From Streptomonospora salina (GTDB lineage: Bacteria; Actinomycetota; Actinomycetes; Streptosporangiales; Streptosporangiaceae), in NCBI RefSeq assembly GCF_014204715.1, contig NZ_JACHLY010000001.1, positions 4,486,501 through 4,550,500 on the forward strand: DNA of 64,000 nucleotides. The letters run 5' to 3'. A program made the translations under genes and the position numbers. Below the pieces are notes generated by a model that was given only the letters and a program-made list of their open reading frames with translations, did not search any database and was not told where the DNA came from. Of the stretch, positions 45,182-53,309 are shown one piece after another (the first letter of the stretch is position 1; each line of letters opens with the position of its first letter).

Positions 45182-45346
45182 GGCCGGCCTCCTCGGGGGT
45201 CGGTTGTTCTGGATGCGGCTATCGGTGCAGGCGTCAGGCGGATCCCCCCGACACGTGGGACCGGCCCGTCGATCGATCTTCGCCAGCGGTAGCGCGCGTG
45301 CGACCACGTCGAGTGGCAGCGCCGATACCGCAGCGAAACATGTCCA

Positions 45347-45375
45347 ACGCTACTGCGTGCACACGGCAATATCAA
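45347..45375 (-). promoter_or_regulatory. lexA promoter
   Basis: On the reverse strand TTGATA (45370-45375) and TAGCGT (45347-45352) are 17 nt apart. The LexA box at 45373-45386 overlaps the -35, which fits autorepression. Confidence 0.65.
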
Positions 45376-45386
45376 ACAAACGTTCG
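45373..45386. promoter_or_regulatory. LexA box, lexA side
   Basis: CAAACAAACGTTCG matches the actinobacterial SOS box CGAAC-N4-GTTCG at 9 of 10 defined positions. It overlaps the lexA -35. Confidence 0.75.
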
Positions 45387-45394
45387 AGATGGTG

Positions 45395-45423
45395 CTGAAA
45401 ATTTCGCGCGGATGCGGTAGGAA
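45395..45423 (+). promoter_or_regulatory. possible promoter of the LysM gene
   Basis: CTGAAA (45395-45400) and TAGGAA (45418-45423) are 17 nt apart. The second LexA box starts 2 nt beyond the -10, where repression of transcription start is expected. Confidence 0.45.
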
Positions 45424-45424
45424 T

Positions 45425-45438
45425 CGAACGTTAGTTCT
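45425..45438. promoter_or_regulatory. LexA box, LysM-gene side
   Basis: CGAACGTTAGTTCT matches CGAAC-N4-GTTCG at 9 of 10 defined positions. It lies 31 bp before the start codon of the LysM gene, 52 bp from the first box. Confidence 0.75.
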
Positions 45439-45468
45439 AATGGACTGGCGTACGAAGGTGAGGGCTGT

Positions 45469-46191
45469 GTGGCCATGACTCTGTCTGCGTCTCGATCCGC
45501 CGCTGCATTCGAATCCCCCGTGGACTGGCCGGACGCACCGGCTCCCGACTCTGCCGCCCGGCCCGGCCGCCGCGGCCGCCGCTCCCGGCTGTGGGTGGTG
45601 CCGGCCCAGGCGCCGCCGCCGGCCGACGAGTCCGCCCGCCTCGGCGGAGCGGCAGCGGCCGACACGATCCCGGGCGCGCACAACGGTGCGCTGTTCGACT
45701 GGGAGCGGCAGCTTCCGGAGTGGAGCTGCGCCGAATCCGCGGCCGAAGCCGCGGCCGTACCCGCCCAGCCGGCTCCGGACCGCTCCCGGCGACGGCCGGT
45801 GCATCCGGACCCCGAGCCCGCCCGGGCGTCCCGCGCCCCGGCCACGGCGCTGGCCGCCGCCGTTCGGGTCTGGAGCGACCGCCTCACCCGCCGCGGGCGC
45901 ATCGTCGTGGGCACCGCCGCCTCGGTGCTGGCCACCGCCGCGCTGGTGGCGCTGGCCACGGCCGCCGCCACCGCCGGCGCCGCCGCATCCGGCGCGGCCC
46001 CCGAATCCGCTCTGCGCGAGGAACCCCCCTCCACCGTCGTCGTCCGCGACGGCGACACGCTCTGGGACATCGCCGAGCGCGTGCGACCCGGCGACGACCC
46101 CCGCAGCACCGTGCACAGGATCGTGCGGGTGAACGGTCTCGGCGAGTCCGAGCTCGAACCGGGCCAGGAGCTGGAGATGCCGGACTTCTGA
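45469..46191 (+). CDS. LysM-domain membrane protein, SOS-induced cell-division inhibitor (YneA/ChiZ-like)
   Basis: A 240-residue protein with a Pro/Ala-rich cytoplasmic part (1-140), a membrane helix (about 145-170) and an external LysM domain (about 189-238, VVRDGDTLWDIAERV to LEPGQELEMPDF). Bacillus YneA and mycobacterial Rv2719c (ChiZ) are LysM proteins encoded divergently from lexA that stall division during the SOS response; Corynebacterium DivS has the same position. The identical context plus a LexA box strongly suggest the same job, although the long N terminus is unlike YneA. GTG 45469 has GGTGAGG 5 nt upstream; ATG 45475 is possible. Confidence 0.82.
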   Translation: MAMTLSASRSAAAFESPVDWPDAPAPDSAARPGRRGRRSRLWVVPAQAPPPADESARLGGAAAADTIPGAHNGALFDWERQLPEWSCAESAAEAAAVPAQPAPDRSRRRPVHPDPEPARASRAPATALAAAVRVWSDRLTRRGRIVVGTAASVLATAALVALATAAATAGAAASGAAPESALREEPPSTVVVRDGDTLWDIAERVRPGDDPRSTVHRIVRVNGLGESELEPGQELEMPDF

Positions 46192-46718
46192 CCGGACCCG
46201 TACCGGGACCGCCGGCGAACCGGTCGCGCCGGGACAGCCCTGTCGGCCGCCGGCCGAATTCGGGCGCCGCTGTACCGGCGCCGCGGCAGCTGCGCCGGTG
46301 CCGCCCTGGAGATATCCCACCGCGCTCTCCACAGCGGCGGTGACGGGTCCCGATGCGCCGTACACGCGCCCCGCGGCCCCGGCCGGGCTCCGGCGTGTAC
46401 GCGCCCGAGCGGGCGGCGCGGGCGAGTAAGGTACCGACCGGTCGCCGCCGCGTCCGGTGCCGGGAATCCGCCCGGTGCGCCGCCGGTGTGCGCGTCCGCC
46501 CCCTTCCCGCCGCCGGCGCGGCCTCTCCGGGCCGGCCCCGCCGCCCCGGAGAGGCCCCGGGCGACCGGATTCCGTGTTCGCGGTCGGCCGTGCTCGGGAT
46601 GTGGGTCTGGGCACAGGAGTCCGGTCCGGCGGGCGGGAACGCAGGCGGCACGCCCGGCCGCTGCGCGTTTCGCGGGGCCGGTGACCTGCACGGCTTTCCC
46701 GCAGCCCGCATAAGGGGC

Positions 46719-46747
46719 TTGCGTAGTGGGTACGCCGGTCGTAAGTT
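46719..46747 (+). promoter_or_regulatory. nrdR-nrdJ promoter
   Basis: TTGCGT (46719-46724) and TAAGTT (46742-46747) are separated by 17 nt. RNA would begin near 46754, inside the first NrdR box. Confidence 0.6.
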
Positions 46748-46749
46748 GA

Positions 46750-46765
46750 CCACAACATCTAGTGC
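46750..46765. promoter_or_regulatory. NrdR box 1
   Basis: The 16-mer CCACAACATCTAGTGC fits the NrdR consensus (acaCwAtATaTwGtgt) at all strongly conserved positions, and overlaps the predicted transcription start. Confidence 0.75.
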
Positions 46766-46781
46766 TTGCCTTGGAACACGC

Positions 46782-46797
46782 AGCCTAGAAATTGTGC
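46782..46797. promoter_or_regulatory. NrdR box 2
   Basis: AGCCTAGAAATTGTGC matches the NrdR consensus less well than box 1, but lies exactly 32 bp (three helical turns) downstream, the spacing typical of paired NrdR boxes. Confidence 0.65.
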
Positions 46798-46963
46798 TTT
46801 AGTGGGTACCTGATCTCCCGTCGCCCCCGCACCGCGGGCGGTTCCGACGGGGGCGGCCACCTCCGCCGTGACGGCGCATCCCGCACATCCGCGGGCGGCG
46901 CCGTGCGCTCGCGGACGCCGTGGCCGGAACGAGCCGAACCGATCACGGGGGAGGGACGCCGGC

Positions 46964-47470
46964 ATGCACTGCCCGTTCTGCCGTCACCCGGACACCCGGG
47001 TGATCGACAGCCGGTCCACCGAAGACGGTTCGGCCATCCGGCGCCGGAGGTCCTGCCCGCAGTGCGAGCGCCGATTCACCACGCAGGAGACGGTCCTGCT
47101 GATGGTGTGCAAGCGCTCGGGCGTGACCGAGCCGTTCTCCCGCACCAAGATCGTCGCCGGGGTGCGACGCGCCTGCCAGGGGCGGCCGGTCACCGAGGAC
47201 GCGCTGGCGCAGCTGGGCCAGCAGGTCGAGGAGGAGATCCGGTCCCGGGGTGCGGCCGAGGTCCCCGCCCACGAGATCGGGCTGGCGATACTGGGCCCGC
47301 TGCGCGAGCTGGACGAGGTGACCTACCTGCACTTCGCCTCGGTCTACCGCGGATTCGAGTCGCTGGCCGACTTCGAGACCGAGATCGCCGAACTGCGGGC
47401 GGGGCGGGAGCGCCACGGAGCGCCGTCGGCGCAACCGGAGCAGCCGGCCGAGGCCGACACCGAAGACTGA
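46964..47470 (+). CDS. nrdR: transcriptional repressor NrdR
   Basis: NrdR senses ATP/dATP and represses ribonucleotide reductase operons. The 168-residue protein has a zinc ribbon with Cys3, Cys6, Cys31 and Cys34 (MHCPFC and SCPQC), followed by the ATP-cone domain ([24 protein letters not shown] to [14 protein letters not shown]). The last 25 residues form a Pro/Glu-rich tail. ATG 46964 starts the conserved MHCPFC. It is cotranscribed with nrdJ 110 bp downstream, and its own boxes lie upstream, so it is autoregulated. Confidence 0.96.
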   Translation: MHCPFCRHPDTRVIDSRSTEDGSAIRRRRSCPQCERRFTTQETVLLMVCKRSGVTEPFSRTKIVAGVRRACQGRPVTEDALAQLGQQVEEEIRSRGAAEVPAHEIGLAILGPLRELDEVTYLHFASVYRGFESLADFETEIAELRAGRERHGAPSAQPEQPAEADTED

Positions 47471-47580
47471 GAAGACGAGGACCGGGCCGCCGCGGGCGGC
47501 CCGGCGAGCACGACGCACCGCATCCAACCGGGTGGAGCGGTGCCTGATCCGGGTACGCGACGAGGAGCAGGGGGAGCGAC

Positions 47581-50409
47581 ATGACGGAGACCGCTAGCGG
47601 GGCGGCTCGCAAAGGCAAAGACCGGCGCAAGGGGCTGAAGATGGAGCGCATCTTCACGCAGCCGGGCGTCCACCCCTATGACGCGGTCGAGTGGGAGCGC
47701 CGGGACGTCGTCATGACCAATTGGCGCGACGGCACGGTCAACTTCGAGCAGCGCGGCGTGGAGTTCCCCGCCGGCTGGACGATGAACGCCACCCAGATCG
47801 TCGCCAGCAAGTACTTCCGGGGCGCGATGGGCACCCCCGAGCGCGAGTGGAGCCTCAAACAGCTCGTCGACCGGGTCGCCGGCACCTATACCGGCACCGG
47901 AGTGGCCGAGGGCTACTTCGCCTCCGACGAAGACGCCGAGATCTTCGACCACGAGCTCAAGCACGCCCTGATCAACCAGTACTTCAGCTTCAACTCCCCG
48001 GTGTGGTTCAACGTCGGCACCTCCTCCAGCCAGCAGGTCTCCGCGTGTTTCATCCTCTCCGTGGACGACACCATGGAGTCGATCCTGGACTGGTACAAGG
48101 AAGAGGGGATCATCTTCAAGGGCGGCTCCGGCGCGGGGGTCAACCTCTCGCGGATCCGCTCCAGCAGCGAGCTGCTGACCTCCGGCGGCACCGCCTCCGG
48201 TCCGGTTTCGTTCATGCGCGGAGCCGACGCCTCGGCCGGCACCATCAAGTCCGGCGGCGCCACCCGCCGTGCCGCCAAGATGGTCGTGCTCGACGTCGAC
48301 CACCCCGACATCCGGGAGTTCGTCGAGACCAAGTCGCGTGAGGAGCGCAAGATCCGCGCTCTGCGCGACGCCGGGTTCGACGTCGACCTGGGCGGCGACG
48401 ACATGTTCAGCGTTCAATACCAGAACGCCAACAACTCCGTCCGGGTGTCCGACGCCTTCATGCGCGCCGTGGACTCCGGCTCCGACTTCGGCCTGACCTC
48501 GCGCACCACCGGCGAGGCCGTGGTCACCGTCGACGCCAGGGAGCTGTTCAACGGGATGGCCCGGGCCGCCTGGGAATGCGCCGACCCCGGGGTGCAGTAC
48601 GACGACACCATCAACGACTGGCACACGACGCCCGAAAGCGGACGTATCAGTGCGAGTAACCCGTGCTCGGAGTACGTCCACCTCGACAACTCCTCCTGCA
48701 ACCTGGCGTCGATCAACCTGCTGAAGTTCCTCGACGAGAACGACACCTTCGACGTCGACAACTTCGTGAAGCTGACCGAGCTGGTCATCACCGCGATGGA
48801 CATCTCCATCAGCTTCGCCGACTTCCCCACCGAGAAGATCGGCGAGACCACGCGGGCCTTCCGCCAGTTGGGCATCGGATACGCCAACCTCGGCGCGCTG
48901 CTCATGGCCACCGGCCACGCCTACGACTCCGACGGCGGCCGCGCCGTCGCGGGGGCCATCACCTCGCTCATGACCGGCACCGCCTACAAGCGCAGCGCCG
49001 AGATGGCCGGCGTGGTCGGCCCGTACGAGGGCTACGCCAAGAACGCCCAAGCCCACAAGCGGGTCGTCCGCAAGCACGCCGCCGCCAACGACGACCTGCG
49101 CACCGTCGGAGAGATGGACCGCACCATCTCCTCCGCGGCGACTTCGGCCTGGCAGCAGTGCCTCAAGATCGGAGAGAAGAACGGCTGGCGGAACGCCCAG
49201 GCGAGCCTTCTCGCGCCTACCGGAACGATCGGATTCATGCTCGATTGCGACACAACAGGCATCGAGCCCGATTTCTCCCTTGTCAAGTACAAGAAACTGG
49301 TCGGCGGCGGGTCGATGCAGATCGTCAACCAGGCGATTCCGCGGGCGCTGCGCAACCTCGGCTACCAGGAGGAGCAGGTCGAGGCGATCGTCGAGTACAT
49401 CTCCGAGAACGGCCACGTCATCGACGCGCCCGGCCTGCGCCCCGAGCACTACGAGGTCTTCGACTGCGCCATGGGCAAGCGCTACATCAAGCCCATGGGC
49501 CACGTGGAGATGATGGGGGCGGTGCAGCCGTTCCTGTCCGGCGCGATCTCCAAGACGGTGAACGTGCCCGAGGAAGCCACCGTCGAGGACTTCGAGCACA
49601 TCTACTTCCAGGGCTGGAAGCTGGGGCTCAAGGCGCTGGCGGTCTACCGCGACAACTGCAAGGTCGGCCAGCCGCTGTCGACCTCCTCGACCGAGACCGA
49701 AAAGGAGACCGAGCCCGCGCCGGAGGTCGTCGAGGTCAACCGGCCGGTGCGGCGGCGCCTGCCCAAGAAGCGCCCGAGCCAGACCGTGTCCTTCTCGGTC
49801 GGCGGGGCCGAGGGCTACATCACCGCGGGCTCCTACCCCGACGACGGCCTCGGCGAGGTCTTCATGAAGCTCGGCAAGCAGGGCTCCACGCTCGCCGGCG
49901 TCATGGACGCGTTCTCCATCGCCATCTCGATCGCGCTGCAGTACGGGGTCCCGCTGGAGACCTACGTCGACAAGTTCACCAACATGCGCTTCGACCCGGC
50001 GGGGATGACCGACGATCCCGACATCCGCATGGCCCAGTCGGTGATCGACTACATCTTCCGCCGCCTGGCGCTGGACCACCTGCCCTATGACGAGCGCGCC
50101 GCTCTGGGCGTGCTCTCGGCCGAAGAGCGCCGCGCCCAGGCCAAGGGCGAAGACCCGGCCCAGGTCGCGGCCGAGGTGGAGTCCTACGCCCAGTCGGCTC
50201 CGCTGACGCCGGCCGAGCGCGCCGCCGAAGAGGAGGAGCGCACCGGCGGCGGGGAGCCGGGTGAGCAGCGCTCGACCACCGAACTGGTCGAGCGCAGCCA
50301 GGGCTTCGTCGCCGACGCGCCGCTGTGCGTCACCTGCGGCACGAAGATGCGGCCGTCGGGCAGCTGCTACGCCTGCGAGGGCTGCGGCTCCACCAGCGGC
50401 TGCAGCTGA
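47581..50409 (+). CDS. nrdJ: vitamin B12-dependent (class II) ribonucleotide reductase
   Basis: NrdJ reduces ribonucleotides to deoxyribonucleotides using adenosylcobalamin instead of a metal radical, so it works with or without oxygen. The 942-residue chain has the class II core: NVGTSSSQQVSACFILSVDD with an active-site cysteine, GGSGAGVNLSRIRSS, ASNPCSEYVHLDNSSCNLASIN with the radical cysteine region, and LLAPTGTIGFMLDCDTTG. The C terminus has CVTCGTKM and CYACEGCG cysteine pairs, serving zinc binding or re-reduction. ATG 47581 has GGGGGAG 7 nt upstream. Control by NrdR is expected from the two boxes before nrdR. Confidence 0.97.
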   Translation: MTETASGAARKGKDRRKGLKMERIFTQPGVHPYDAVEWERRDVVMTNWRDGTVNFEQRGVEFPAGWTMNATQIVASKYFRGAMGTPEREWSLKQLVDRVAGTYTGTGVAEGYFASDEDAEIFDHELKHALINQYFSFNSPVWFNVGTSSSQQVSACFILSVDDTMESILDWYKEEGIIFKGGSGAGVNLSRIRSSSELLTSGGTASGPVSFMRGADASAGTIKSGGATRRAAKMVVLDVDHPDIREFVETKSREERKIRALRDAGFDVDLGGDDMFSVQYQNANNSVRVSDAFMRAVDSGSDFGLTSRTTGEAVVTVDARELFNGMARAAWECADPGVQYDDTINDWHTTPESGRISASNPCSEYVHLDNSSCNLASINLLKFLDENDTFDVDNFVKLTELVITAMDISISFADFPTEKIGETTRAFRQLGIGYANLGALLMATGHAYDSDGGRAVAGAITSLMTGTAYKRSAEMAGVVGPYEGYAKNAQAHKRVVRKHAAANDDLRTVGEMDRTISSAATSAWQQCLKIGEKNGWRNAQASLLAPTGTIGFMLDCDTTGIEPDFSLVKYKKLVGGGSMQIVNQAIPRALRNLGYQEEQVEAIVEYISENGHVIDAPGLRPEHYEVFDCAMGKRYIKPMGHVEMMGAVQPFLSGAISKTVNVPEEATVEDFEHIYFQGWKLGLKALAVYRDNCKVGQPLSTSSTETEKETEPAPEVVEVNRPVRRRLPKKRPSQTVSFSVGGAEGYITAGSYPDDGLGEVFMKLGKQGSTLAGVMDAFSIAISIALQYGVPLETYVDKFTNMRFDPAGMTDDPDIRMAQSVIDYIFRRLALDHLPYDERAALGVLSAEERRAQAKGEDPAQVAAEVESYAQSAPLTPAERAAEEEERTGGGEPGEQRSTTELVERSQGFVADAPLCVTCGTKMRPSGSCYACEGCGSTSGCS

Positions 50410-50474
50410 AACGAGGCGGAGCCGCATCCGATGCAGCGTCCGCTCTAGCGGAGTGACCGCGTAATAGCAGTTCA

Positions 50475-50508
50475 GAAGGGGGATCCGGCCGCAGCCGGAT
50501 CCCCCTTC
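50475..50508 (+). terminator. nrdJ terminator
   Basis: A perfect 15-bp inverted repeat (GAAGGGGGATCCGGC with GCCGGATCCCCCTTC) closes a CGCA tetraloop, 65 nt after the stop codon. Confidence 0.85.
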
Positions 50509-50640
50509 GCCATGGTTCCCCAAGCGCTTGCGGCCCTCCGCGCCCCTTGCAGCATTGAGGCCGTAGATGCGACGGCGGGGCCCGTGCCGGTTCTGCCGCG
50601 GCCGCGCGGGACGCGGGTCTGCCGCCCTCACCTGGGTTCC

Positions 50641-50670
50641 TTGCGTATCGGGTGCCGACCTCCCTAGGCT
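50641..50670 (+). promoter_or_regulatory. possible promoter of the glucanase gene
   Basis: TTGCGT (50641-50646) and TAGGCT (50665-50670) are 18 nt apart, giving a leader of about 160 nt. Confidence 0.45.
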
Positions 50671-50840
50671 CGGGCGTCACCCAACGGAAAGGATTCTTTA
50701 CCGAATACAGGCGGCGCGTGCCGGACCGGGCGCCGCCGGGGAACCGCGGGCGGCTGCGCATGCTCTCCCCGCATGCGCAGAGTGAACAGGCGCAAGCGCT
50801 CGGTTCCGCCGCCCGGACAGCTCAAGGAAGGGAACCTGTG

Positions 50841-52028
50841 ATGTTCGATCGACGTTCGTTCCTGCGCACGACCGGAGGAGCCGCCCTGGCCGCCCCACTG
50901 CTCGGCGCGGCCGCCTGCAGCCCCTCCGCCGTCGGCTCCCGGCTCGCCGCCGACGGGAAGGCCGCTTCGGCCGGGGCGCTTCCGGTGTCGTTCAGAAACG
51001 ACAGCGGCTACCCCGACAGCGCCGTGCGGCTCTACATCGTCGGCACCGACACCTCCACCGGCGAGCAGGGGCGGGTCCGCCCCGACGGAACCTTCGCGCC
51101 GGTGCGGCTGTCCGACAACACCGACGACGGCTACACCGACTACGCCATCCCGCTGACCGAAGCGGGCGGGCTGACGCTGCCCTTCATGTCCGGGCGCATC
51201 TACCTCGCGCTGGAAGGCGAGCTCGCCTTCAAAGTCGTCGAGGACGGCAACGGCGACGCCGCTCTGCAGTACCCGGCCGGGTGGGTGGAGTCCGACGACA
51301 GCTTCGACGTCCTGCACGACACCGTGGAGTTCACCCACGACGCGACCGGCATGTACTGCAACACCTCGATGGTGGACTCGTTCTGCGTCCCCCTGGCCAT
51401 CGCGCTCAGCGGCGAGCGCGAGCAGTCGACCGGCCGGCTCAAGCCCGGCGGGCGCGACACGGTCTTCGACGCGATGCTCGCCGACCCCGACTACTCCCCG
51501 CTCGTGGTCGGCGACCGCCGCCGGGTGATCGCGCCCGGCCACGGCATCGACTCCGGGCGCTTCTCCGCCGACTACTACGCGTCCTACATCGACCGCGTGT
51601 GGTCCCGCTACAGCGGCACCGACCTGCGCGTCACCACCAACGCGGGCACCTTCACCGGCCGGGTCGACGGGGCGGGGCGGCTGGCCTTCGACGGCGGGGT
51701 GGCCCCGATCGAGAAGCCCTCCACCCGCGACGTGTTCTTCTGCGACGGAGCGCTGACGGCCCCCAACGACGGCATCACCGGGCCGGTCGCAGCGATCCTC
51801 GGCGCGGCGTTCAACCGCTCGACCCTGCTGGACACCGCCGAGCACCCGGTGGCCGAGGCGTCGGCTTTCTACAACGCCGACGTCACCAACAAGTACGCCG
51901 GGGTGTTCCACGAGGCCACCGAGGACGGCCGCGCCTACGGGTTCGCGTTCGACGACGTCTCGGGCTTCGCCTCCTACATCCAGGACCACGCCCCGGACTC
52001 CTTCGAGGTCAGCCTGACCCCGTTCTGA
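50841..52028 (+). CDS. GH64-type beta-1,3-glucanase, Tat-exported, possible lipoprotein
   Basis: A 395-residue exported protein of the GH64/thaumatin-like fold, related to laminaripentaose-producing beta-1,3-glucanases that attack fungal and algal glucans. Recognisable stretches are PVSFRNDSGYPDSAVRLYIVG, YTDYAIPL, RIYLALEGELAFKV, YCNTSMVDSFCVPLAIAL and AAFNRSTLLD. The N terminus has a twin-arginine motif (DRRSFLR) and ends LLGAAAC, so Tat export followed by lipid attachment at Cys26 is possible. ATG 50841 (or GTG 50838) follows AAGGAAGGG. Confidence 0.83.
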   Translation: MFDRRSFLRTTGGAALAAPLLGAAACSPSAVGSRLAADGKAASAGALPVSFRNDSGYPDSAVRLYIVGTDTSTGEQGRVRPDGTFAPVRLSDNTDDGYTDYAIPLTEAGGLTLPFMSGRIYLALEGELAFKVVEDGNGDAALQYPAGWVESDDSFDVLHDTVEFTHDATGMYCNTSMVDSFCVPLAIALSGEREQSTGRLKPGGRDTVFDAMLADPDYSPLVVGDRRRVIAPGHGIDSGRFSADYYASYIDRVWSRYSGTDLRVTTNAGTFTGRVDGAGRLAFDGGVAPIEKPSTRDVFFCDGALTAPNDGITGPVAAILGAAFNRSTLLDTAEHPVAEASAFYNADVTNKYAGVFHEATEDGRAYGFAFDDVSGFASYIQDHAPDSFEVSLTPF

Positions 52029-52171
52029 CCCCCCGCCCGGCGCTTCTGCGGCAGGACCCGCCCCGGCGGCCGAGAGAGCGCTCTCTGGGTCGCCGGGGGC
52101 CGCGCGGCGGGATTGGCGACCGTGGCCGGCGGGTAACCCGTGGTCACCTGTCTCGCACGAAGGTGGCCGCC

Positions 52172-52600
52172 ATGCTGATCGCTGAGATTCTGCGCAACAA
52201 GGGGTCGGGCGTCGTGGCCGTGGCCCCCGGGGATTCGGTGGCCGGGCTGCTGACCCTGCTGGCCCGCCACAACATCGGTGCCGTGGTGGTGATGGACGGC
52301 GGCAGGGTCGCCGGCGTCGCCTCCGAGCGCGACATCGTCCGCGCGCTGGACCGGCGCGGGCCCGCGCTGCTGGAGGAGCCGGTCTCCGGGATCATGACCG
52401 CCGGCGTCGTCACCTGCACGACCGAGGACACCGACGACACACTCACCGTTCTGATGACCGAGAACCGCATCCGGCACGTGCCCGTACTGGCCGGCGATTC
52501 GCCCGTGGGGATCGTCAGTATCGGCGATGTGGTCAAGGCCCGCATCAGCCGGCTGGAGCACGAACGCCGCCAACTGGAGGCCTACATCACCCAAGGCTGA
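52172..52600 (+). CDS. CBS-domain pair protein
   Basis: A 142-residue protein consisting of two CBS domains that pair into one module binding adenosine nucleotides. The halves are marked by GDSVAGLLTLLARHNIGAVVVMD with RVAGVASERDIVRAL, and TLTVLMTENRIRHVPVLAGD with PVGIVSIGDVV. A helical tail follows. No fused enzyme is present, so it probably acts as a small energy-sensing partner. ATG 52172 follows AAGGTGGCC; an in-frame GTG slightly upstream could also serve. Confidence 0.88.
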   Translation: MLIAEILRNKGSGVVAVAPGDSVAGLLTLLARHNIGAVVVMDGGRVAGVASERDIVRALDRRGPALLEEPVSGIMTAGVVTCTTEDTDDTLTVLMTENRIRHVPVLAGDSPVGIVSIGDVVKARISRLEHERRQLEAYITQG

Positions 52601-52703
52601 CACGCCCCTCCGGGGCGGGACGGGATCGGGCCCCGGAGCCCGCCCCGGAGGGACGCTCGCCGCCGCACGCGGTGGCCGCACCGGCGCGCGAGCGGACGGC
52701 GTA

Positions 52704-53012
52704 TCAGGGGCGGCGGCGCCGATCGGCGACCAGGTGGGCGGCGGCGCCGGTCGCGGCGGTCACCGTCAGGACCGCGGGCCATGCGCCCAGCTTCTTCGCC
52801 ATCGGGTGCGACAGGCCGAAGGCCCCGGTGTAGACCGTCGACAGCGCGGCCGCCGCGGGCAGTCCGGCGCTGCGCCGCCAGCTGGCGAAGGCCGCCGCGC
52901 CGCAGGCGGCCAGGACCGCGCCGCCCAGTTGGCGGTTGCCCGTCGTGCGCGCGACGCTATACCCGCCGATCAGGCCGGCGGTGGTCAGCAGGCTGCTGGG
53001 TACCGAAGCCAT
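52704..53012 (-). CDS. small membrane protein
   Basis: A 102-residue protein with three or four weakly hydrophobic Ala/Gly-rich segments (SSLLTTAGLIGGYSVA, LGGAVLAACGAAAFASW, LPAAAALSTVYTGAFGL, WPAVLTVTAATGAAAHLV). Function unknown. Such short polytopic proteins occur widely in actinobacteria. Codon use is normal. The upstream region holds a striking inverted repeat at 53187-53243. Confidence 0.65.
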   Translation of the reverse strand: MASVPSSLLTTAGLIGGYSVARTTGNRQLGGAVLAACGAAAFASWRRSAGLPAAAALSTVYTGAFGLSHPMAKKLGAWPAVLTVTAATGAAAHLVADRRRRP

Positions 53013-53186
53013 TCTCTCTCCCTCGTCTGGCGGACTCCGCGGGCCGGCCGCTCGACCGGACCGTACGTTCCGGTGCCGACGCTACTCCTGTGCCGCCCGG
53101 CTCCGGCGCCGGGCGGCGGGCGGTGTCGCGTCCGCGGGCCGGGCGCAAACCGGACACCCCAGGAGGGTTCGGCTTCGGGCAATCGT

Positions 53187-53243
53187 CGATCTTGTAGCTA
53201 CGGAGACTGAAACCGGTTTCCCGTATCGGTAGCTACAAGATCG
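53187..53243. repeat. nested inverted repeat
   Basis: Perfect 15-bp arms CGATCTTGTAGCTAC and GTAGCTACAAGATCG enclose 27 nt, in the middle of which sits the palindrome GAAACCGGTTTC (53209-53220) on nearly the same centre. It is less GC-rich than its surroundings. It may terminate the reverse-strand oxidoreductase operon or be a mobile-element remnant or protein site. Confidence 0.7.
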
Positions 53244-53309
53244 GCGGGGCGGGGTACGGGAGACGGGGCGGACCGGGCATCCGGAGCACGCCGGCCGATG
53301 CCCGTCCCG

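Larger units (their letters stand above)
46192..46963. other. 772-bp intergenic region between the LysM gene and nrdR
   Basis: I find no gene on either strand up to about 46700. A weak inverted repeat GTACACGC/GCGTGTAC lies at 46360-46400. The last 250 bp hold the nrdRJ promoter and two NrdR boxes, listed separately, leaving a leader of about 210 nt before nrdR that is not a recognisable cobalamin riboswitch. Confidence 0.45.
50410..50840. other. 431-bp intergenic region between nrdJ and the glucanase gene
   Basis: It holds the nrdJ terminator (50475-50508) and a likely promoter for the glucanase gene (50641-50670). No gene is seen between them. Confidence 0.5.

Noticed and set aside
46192-46700. 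Small protein genes between the LysM gene and nrdR
   Set aside because: All frames are Arg/Pro/Gly-rich with codon bias unlike the neighbours and no plausible ribosome sites.
46798-46963. Cobalamin riboswitch upstream of nrdRJ
   Set aside because: No B12-box-like sequence or long structured leader is visible; regulation by NrdR boxes explains the site.
47344-50631. Long open frame antisense to nrdJ
   Set aside because: A shadow of nrdJ: the NrdJ motifs on the + strand are clear and the reverse protein has none.
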